DNA of 64,000 bases from JAWKUK01 sp041398605 (GTDB lineage: Bacteria > Planctomycetota > UBA1135 > GCA-002686595): contig JAWKUK010000030.1 of NCBI GenBank assembly GCA_041398605.1, positions 4,608 through 68,607 of the forward strand, written 5' to 3'. A program made the position numbers and the translations under genes. Shown one piece after another: positions 60,607 to 64,000 of this stretch; the stretch's first letter is position 1; each line of letters opens with the position of its first letter. The notes beneath the pieces were generated by a model. That model saw only the letters and a program-made list of their open reading frames with translations, was not told the DNA's origin and did no database searches.

Positions 60607-61077
60607 ACCGACGTGCCCGGAGTCGTCCTGCCTCACCCGCCGTCCTGACGGCCAAGTCGCTGCGAGGCGGCCGGTGCTACGCCGAATCAACCAAGTGAGA
60701 GATCGAAGTTCGGTTGGGCCGACCTGAAGATGGGGGTGTTCGCGAAGGATGCCCTGGAGCGTCCGCGCTGCGGCCCGCGCGACCGCACGGGGACGCTCCT
60801 CGAGCGCTCCCGCATCGCCCAGGTCGACCGCGTCAGCGTGCGACCTGGGTCATCGCGACCCACGCGCGGCCAACACCGAGGGCAACATGCCTCGCGCTAG
60901 GTCCCTTCAGGCCCCACGGACGGACGTACCTGTCCGGAATCGACTGCGTCGATCACCTATCCGCCGAGCGAGCGCGCGCCAGGGCCGGTCCGAGTCCGCG
61001 CTCGTTCGCCCGTCCATGCCCGTCGCGTAGGCGGCCCGTGCGGCGCGGCGTTCGAAGCCCGCGATAGGGCGCCCCGG

Positions 61078-61109
61078 CAATGAAAGGACGCTGCAATGAA
61101 AGGACGCTG
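61078..61109. repeat. 16-bp direct repeat, two units
   Basis: caatgaaaggacgctg occurs twice in direct succession, 52 bp before the start of the gene at 61161. It may be a slippage duplication. Confidence 0.9.
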
Positions 61110-61160
61110 CAGCCGACGTGCATCGCGAACCGGGCGGCAGCGGCGGATAACCTGGGGCGC

Positions 61161-63089
61161 ATGCGGACGATGATCCCTTGGACGCTCGCCGTGTCTCTGG
61201 CATGCTCCCTGCGTGCCCAGGATCCGCCGGCCTTCGCGGAGGTGCGTGTCGTCGACGCAAGAACGGGCCGCGGTGTGCCGCTCGTCGAGTTGGCAACCGT
61301 GCACCATGTTCGCTTCGTCACCGACAACGCGGGCCGCATCGCGATCGCGGACCCGGAGCTCTTGGGGCGCGACGTCTACTTCACCTTGCGCTCGCACGGC
61401 TACGAGGTGCCGGCGGACGGGTTCGGCTTCCGCGGTGTGCGAGTCACACCGACGGTCGGTTCACCGGTGCAGGTCGATGTCCGCCGAATCAATATCGCGG
61501 AGCGCATCTGCCGGTTGACTGGCGAGGGGCGATGGCGTGACTCCGCATTGCTGGGCTACGCGGCGCCACCGTTCGCAGCACGATCCGCGGCACGTATCGC
61601 CGGCCAGGACACAGTGCAGGCAGCGGCCCACCGGGGCAAGCTGTGGTTCCTCTGGGGTGACACGGCGCGCCTCGAGTATCCGCTGGGCCTCTTCCGTACG
61701 GCCGGAGCGACGCTGCCGCTCCCGTTCGAGGGCCCGCTCGACCAGGGCCTCCCCTACGACGTCTTCACCGATCCGGCCACGGGGTTCGCACGGGCGATGA
61801 TGCCGCTCTACGAGCGGCCCGAAGGAGTGATCTGGATGCACGCCCTGGCGAGCGTGCCCGATGCCGAAGGCACACCGCGGCTCGTCGCTCACTACTCGCG
61901 GCGGGCGTCGCTGCAAGAGGAGCTGGAGCAGGGCATCGCCGTGCTGGACGAGGCCACCGAGTCGTTCACCGTCGCGCGGCAGTTGCCTGCGTCGGAGCCC
62001 TGGCGACACCCGTCGGGTCATCCTCTCCGGGTCGAGGAGGAAGGCCGAACGTGGCTCTACTATGGGAGTCCGACGCCGAACGTGCGCGTCGAGGCCCAGT
62101 ACGAAGCCGTGCTGGATCCGACACGCTACGAAGCGCTGACGTGCGCCGAGTCGAGCGGCTCGGACATACGCCCGCGCCTCAACGCGCAAGGCGCCCCGCT
62201 CTGGCGGTGGCAGTCCGAGCTGCCTCCCACGACGTCCGAGCAGGAGGCTGAATGGGTGCGGCACGGCGAGCTCGATGCCGCGCATGCGCGTTTCCTGCCA
62301 GCGAACGCGCTCGATGCAACAGAGCGTGTGGTGTTGCACCGTGGCACCGTGCGCTGGAATCGGCACCGCGGTGTGTACGTGTTACTGGCGTGCCAAGTGG
62401 GCGGGACGAGCTCGTACCTGGGCGAGCTGTGGTATGCCGAATCGACCTCCCCCACCGGCCCGTTCCCGTGTGCCGTGAAGGTCGTCACGCACGACCAGAT
62501 GTCGTTCTACAACCCGTGCCATCACGACTTCCTGGACCGCGAGCGTGGCCGGATCATCCACTTCGAGGGCACATACACCCACCTCTTCGCCGGCGAGGTG
62601 ACACCGACGCCGCGGTATGAGTACAACCAAATCCTGTACCGGTTGGACCTGGACGCGCCGGCGCTCGTGCAGCCGTTGGTGCTCGCTGCGGCGGACCTGC
62701 GGGTGAAGACGCATGAGAACGAACTCCTCTGCGAGAACCTGCGTCCGGAGCGCGAGGTGCGCTTCCTGACCTTCGAGCGCGACGACACCGCGGAGACCTA
62801 CGGTGTGTACGCCCTGTACGACCAGAAGGCGCGCATGCAGGTCCCGAAGCCGCTCCGAGGCGACGCGATCGCTTGGCCGAACGTGGACGCCCGAGCGGCG
62901 CTGGTGCGCCTGATCACCCAAACAGGTCGCAGCGAAGGCGAAGCGCGCCTGTTGGTCGAGCGCGAGGGCGCGTCGTGGTTCGCCCCGGGGTCTCGCGTAC
63001 TGTTCGTGGTCGCCGGAGAGGTGCCGCCGGGGCCGCAGGCTCGCCGATTGGCTGCAACGTGGCCGGTCCTTGCGGCACGGGTGGACTAA
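61161..63089 (+). CDS. secreted protein: carboxypeptidase-like N-domain plus five-blade-type propeller
   Basis: A 642-residue protein. ATG 61161 (MRTMIPWTLAVSLACSLRAQ) gives a signal peptide; the upstream in-frame ATG at 61080 lies in the 16-bp repeat. Residues 25-115 resemble a carboxypeptidase-regulatory domain (AEVRVVDARTGRGVPLVELA, RFVTDNAGRIAIADPELLGR). The following part reads like a glycoside-hydrolase-43/DUF-type five-bladed propeller (GKLWFLWGDTARLEYPLGLF, WRHPSGHPLRVEEEGRTWLY, SYLGELWYAESTSPTGPF, FYNPCHHDFLDRERGRIIHF). The enzymatic role is not established; a glycan-active or glycan-binding surface protein is a fair guess. It does not carry the recurrent C-terminal domain. Confidence 0.75.
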   Translation: MRTMIPWTLAVSLACSLRAQDPPAFAEVRVVDARTGRGVPLVELATVHHVRFVTDNAGRIAIADPELLGRDVYFTLRSHGYEVPADGFGFRGVRVTPTVGSPVQVDVRRINIAERICRLTGEGRWRDSALLGYAAPPFAARSAARIAGQDTVQAAAHRGKLWFLWGDTARLEYPLGLFRTAGATLPLPFEGPLDQGLPYDVFTDPATGFARAMMPLYERPEGVIWMHALASVPDAEGTPRLVAHYSRRASLQEELEQGIAVLDEATESFTVARQLPASEPWRHPSGHPLRVEEEGRTWLYYGSPTPNVRVEAQYEAVLDPTRYEALTCAESSGSDIRPRLNAQGAPLWRWQSELPPTTSEQEAEWVRHGELDAAHARFLPANALDATERVVLHRGTVRWNRHRGVYVLLACQVGGTSSYLGELWYAESTSPTGPFPCAVKVVTHDQMSFYNPCHHDFLDRERGRIIHFEGTYTHLFAGEVTPTPRYEYNQILYRLDLDAPALVQPLVLAAADLRVKTHENELLCENLRPEREVRFLTFERDDTAETYGVYALYDQKARMQVPKPLRGDAIAWPNVDARAALVRLITQTGRSEGEARLLVEREGASWFAPGSRVLFVVAGEVPPGPQARRLAATWPVLAARVD

Positions 63090-63229
63090 GGCACACGGAC
63101 CCTTACCGCGTCCTGCGTCCCCACGAGGGCGCGACACCCCTGGAATCCGGGTCCTTCTGCGGTGACGTCGCGTGATCGCCGTCCGTGAGGAGGATCGTGC
63201 CTGACTTGCTCGAACGACCAGGGAACCGA

Positions 63230-63445
63230 ACCGGCGAGCCATGCGGACGCGCGCCGCTTCATCGAGGTCACCGCGCCAACTGATCCTGAAGCCAGGGGCG
63301 ACAGAGAACCCATTGTCTGCGGGACACACCGCGTCCCCATCGAGCGCGACCTCGACGAGGTCACGCTCCGCCGCTTGATCGAGGTCCTTTCATGCTGACA
63401 CTCGCCGCATCGACGCGTGTCTTCCTGCACCGTGGCGTCGTCGAC
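63230..63445 (+). pseudogene. IS66 TnpA end and TnpB start, second copy
   Basis: The plus strand reads RRFIEVTAPTDPEARGDREP, then THRVPIERDLDEVTLRRLIE and VLSC (end of TnpA), followed by the TnpB start MLTLAASTRVFLHRGVVD at 63392. It matches 49040-49250 closely in inverted orientation. TnpB is cut after 18 codons, where a reductase tail begins. Confidence 0.65.
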
Positions 63446-63595
63446 CACCTGCACATGATCGTCTCGCCGATCATCCTCGGTGGCGGCGTGCGGCTCTGGG
63501 ATGGCCAGGAGGGTCTCGAGACGCGCTTCGCCCACGAGGCGACGGGCTCGCCCTCGGGGGTCGTGCACCACGTGTTCACGCGCCGACCGCGCTGA
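63446..63595 (+). pseudogene. dihydrofolate-reductase-like (RibD C-terminal) tail
   Basis: The frame opened by the TnpB start continues DHLHMIVSPIILGGGVRLWD, GQEGLETRFAHEATGSPSGV and VHHVFTRRPR. The phrase H..V.P..LGGG.RL(F/W)D and the closing V.H..F.RR are the C-terminus of dihydrofolate-reductase/RibD-type reductases. The catalytic N-terminal two thirds are missing. The chimera is a 67-codon open frame from 63392 to 63595 with an intact ATG. Confidence 0.6.
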
Positions 63596-63621
63596 GCGAG
63601 GCGCGCTCGAGACCCTTGACG

Positions 63622-63798
63622 CGTGATCTCCGCGCGACGCTTGGCTCGCGCCTTCGCGGTCGCAAGTGCCGTCCTGCTCGCCGGATGCACGACACCGCAG
63701 CACCGCGCGTCGGTCGCGCCCCTGCCGCAGAGGGCAAGCTCGCCGCCTCCGATCCCATCGGCAACCATGTCGGGGGCCCAGCGGGCACGTTCGCATTG
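63622..63798 (+). pseudogene. lipoprotein signal fragment
   Basis: From a GTG at about 63622 the frame reads MISARRLARAFAVASAVLLA then GCTTPQHRASVAP, a good lipobox (LLAGC). It stops after about 58 codons. The recurrent secreted domain follows in another frame, so an internal deletion or frameshift has probably joined the signal to the last part of the same or another secreted protein. Confidence 0.45.
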
Positions 63799-63928
63799 AA
63801 CGTCGATACGTTGTTGGTGCCGGTCGCGCCATCCGTCGCGGTCGCCGTGGGTGAGCGCTCGACATTCCAAGGATGGTCCCGCGACGCGAATCCAGCGACG
63901 ACGTCCAACTTCACAGACGCGGTCGAGG
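63737..63928 (+). pseudogene. remnant of the recurrent secreted domain
   Basis: The frame gives IGNHVGGPAGTFALNVDTLL, SVAVAVGERSTFQGWSRDAN and PATTSNFTDAVEVT, the second half of the recurrent domain. The IS3 left end starts exactly where the final VTF and stop codon would be, so the insertion removed the natural end. Confidence 0.6.
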
Positions 63929-64000
63929 TGACCTTGCCCGGGCAGATCGGACACCCCAACCGGCGCGAATTGCGCCAGGATGTTCGACATGGCACAGAGA
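63929..64000 (+). mobile_element. IS3-family element, left end (cut by window edge)
   Basis: It starts TGACCTTGCCCGGGCAGATC and continues into OrfA: ATG at 63980 (MFDMAQR) or 63989. This is nearly identical to the left end of the element at 21616-22457, in the opposite orientation. The rest lies beyond the window, so whether this copy is complete cannot be seen. Confidence 0.85.

Larger units (their letters stand above)
59562..61160 (+). other. 1.6-kb degraded region with several scraps
   Basis: No intact gene is supported. Visible pieces are an IS91-like fragment (59699-59836), a minus-strand propeller-like fragment (60220-60485), an 8-bp tandem repeat (60543-60606) and a 16-bp direct repeat (61078-61109). 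The plus-strand phrase VVDSLGAPVAMAKVAFTRG near 60005 resembles a carboxypeptidase-regulatory-like start but is isolated. Confidence 0.5.

Noticed and set aside
1..64000. tRNA or rRNA genes
   Set aside because: No T-loop box with matching acceptor arms and no conserved rRNA segment was recognised on reading; a covariance-model scan would be decisive.

Overview
The window is high-G+C bacterial DNA whose gene content points to the Planctomycetota. The supporting signs are a DUF1587/1592/1588/1585 cytochrome-type protein followed by a DUF1552 Tat protein, several Ser/Thr kinases with TPR tails beside ECF-type sigma factors, a sulfatase with a separate SUMF1-domain protein, and many large secreted proteins carrying one recurrent domain (LCLGG..IGR ... 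WHFQ.WYRD ... SNFS). The assignment to phylum is an inference from families. No rRNA, tRNA or CRISPR array was seen.

Layout. 1-7 kb: tail of a TPR protein, an IS91 scar, an asparagine-synthase-like protein without the usual Cys2 nucleophile, a small unknown gene and three membrane proteins. 7.3-11 kb: an accessory island with an IS66 scrap, a truncated group II intron, a 200-bp repeat, an AT-richer AAA ATPase and a second IS91 scar. 11.7-21.2 kb: DUF1592/DUF1552 pair, a frameshifted sigma factor and a 1346-aa kinase-TPR protein. 21.6-22.5 kb: internally deleted IS3 element. 22.6-32.7 kb: two secreted propeller proteins on the minus strand, a small putative lipoprotein and two tandem paralogous secreted proteins on the plus strand. 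32.7-39 kb: ECF sigma factor divergent from two translationally coupled kinases, then a sulfatase lipoprotein. 39.7-43.3 kb: Reg_prop lipoprotein, an apparently complete group II intron and an ExbD-like gene, all on the minus strand. 43.8-44.9 kb: a secreted protein. 44.9-46.9 kb: a dense patch of broken genes (IS1182, IS21, glutamate synthase, AbiEii/AbiEi). 47.2-52.7 kb: a recurrent-domain/SUMF1 fusion, a collapsed IS66 and a secreted metzincin protease with a beta-helix. 52.9-55.1 kb: a small membrane protein, an ISL3-like scrap and a second AT-richer gene beside the second copy of the 200-bp repeat. 55.2-63.1 kb: a VOC protein, further secreted proteins, degraded DNA and a 642-aa secreted protein. 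63.2-64 kb: IS66, reductase and secreted-domain scraps ending in the left end of a second IS3 copy.

How it fits together. The core theme is the cell surface: export of large repeat and propeller proteins sharing one domain, extracellular hydrolysis (sulfatase, protease), and kinase/sigma signalling that probably controls such genes. Over this lies heavy mobile-element traffic (IS3, IS66, IS91, group II introns, probably IS21, IS1182 and ISL3) that has left truncated and chimeric genes. Several genes carry single frameshifts at or near homopolymers; these may be real decay or assembly errors.

The most notable observations are the recurrent secreted domain in nine places, one of them N-terminal to SUMF1; a 190-200-bp repeat whose same end abuts the two AT-richer accessory genes; an AbiE pair reduced to fragments next to a perfect inverted repeat; and a sharp contrast between tandem repeats in genes (period a multiple of 3) and between genes (8, 13 and 16 bp).
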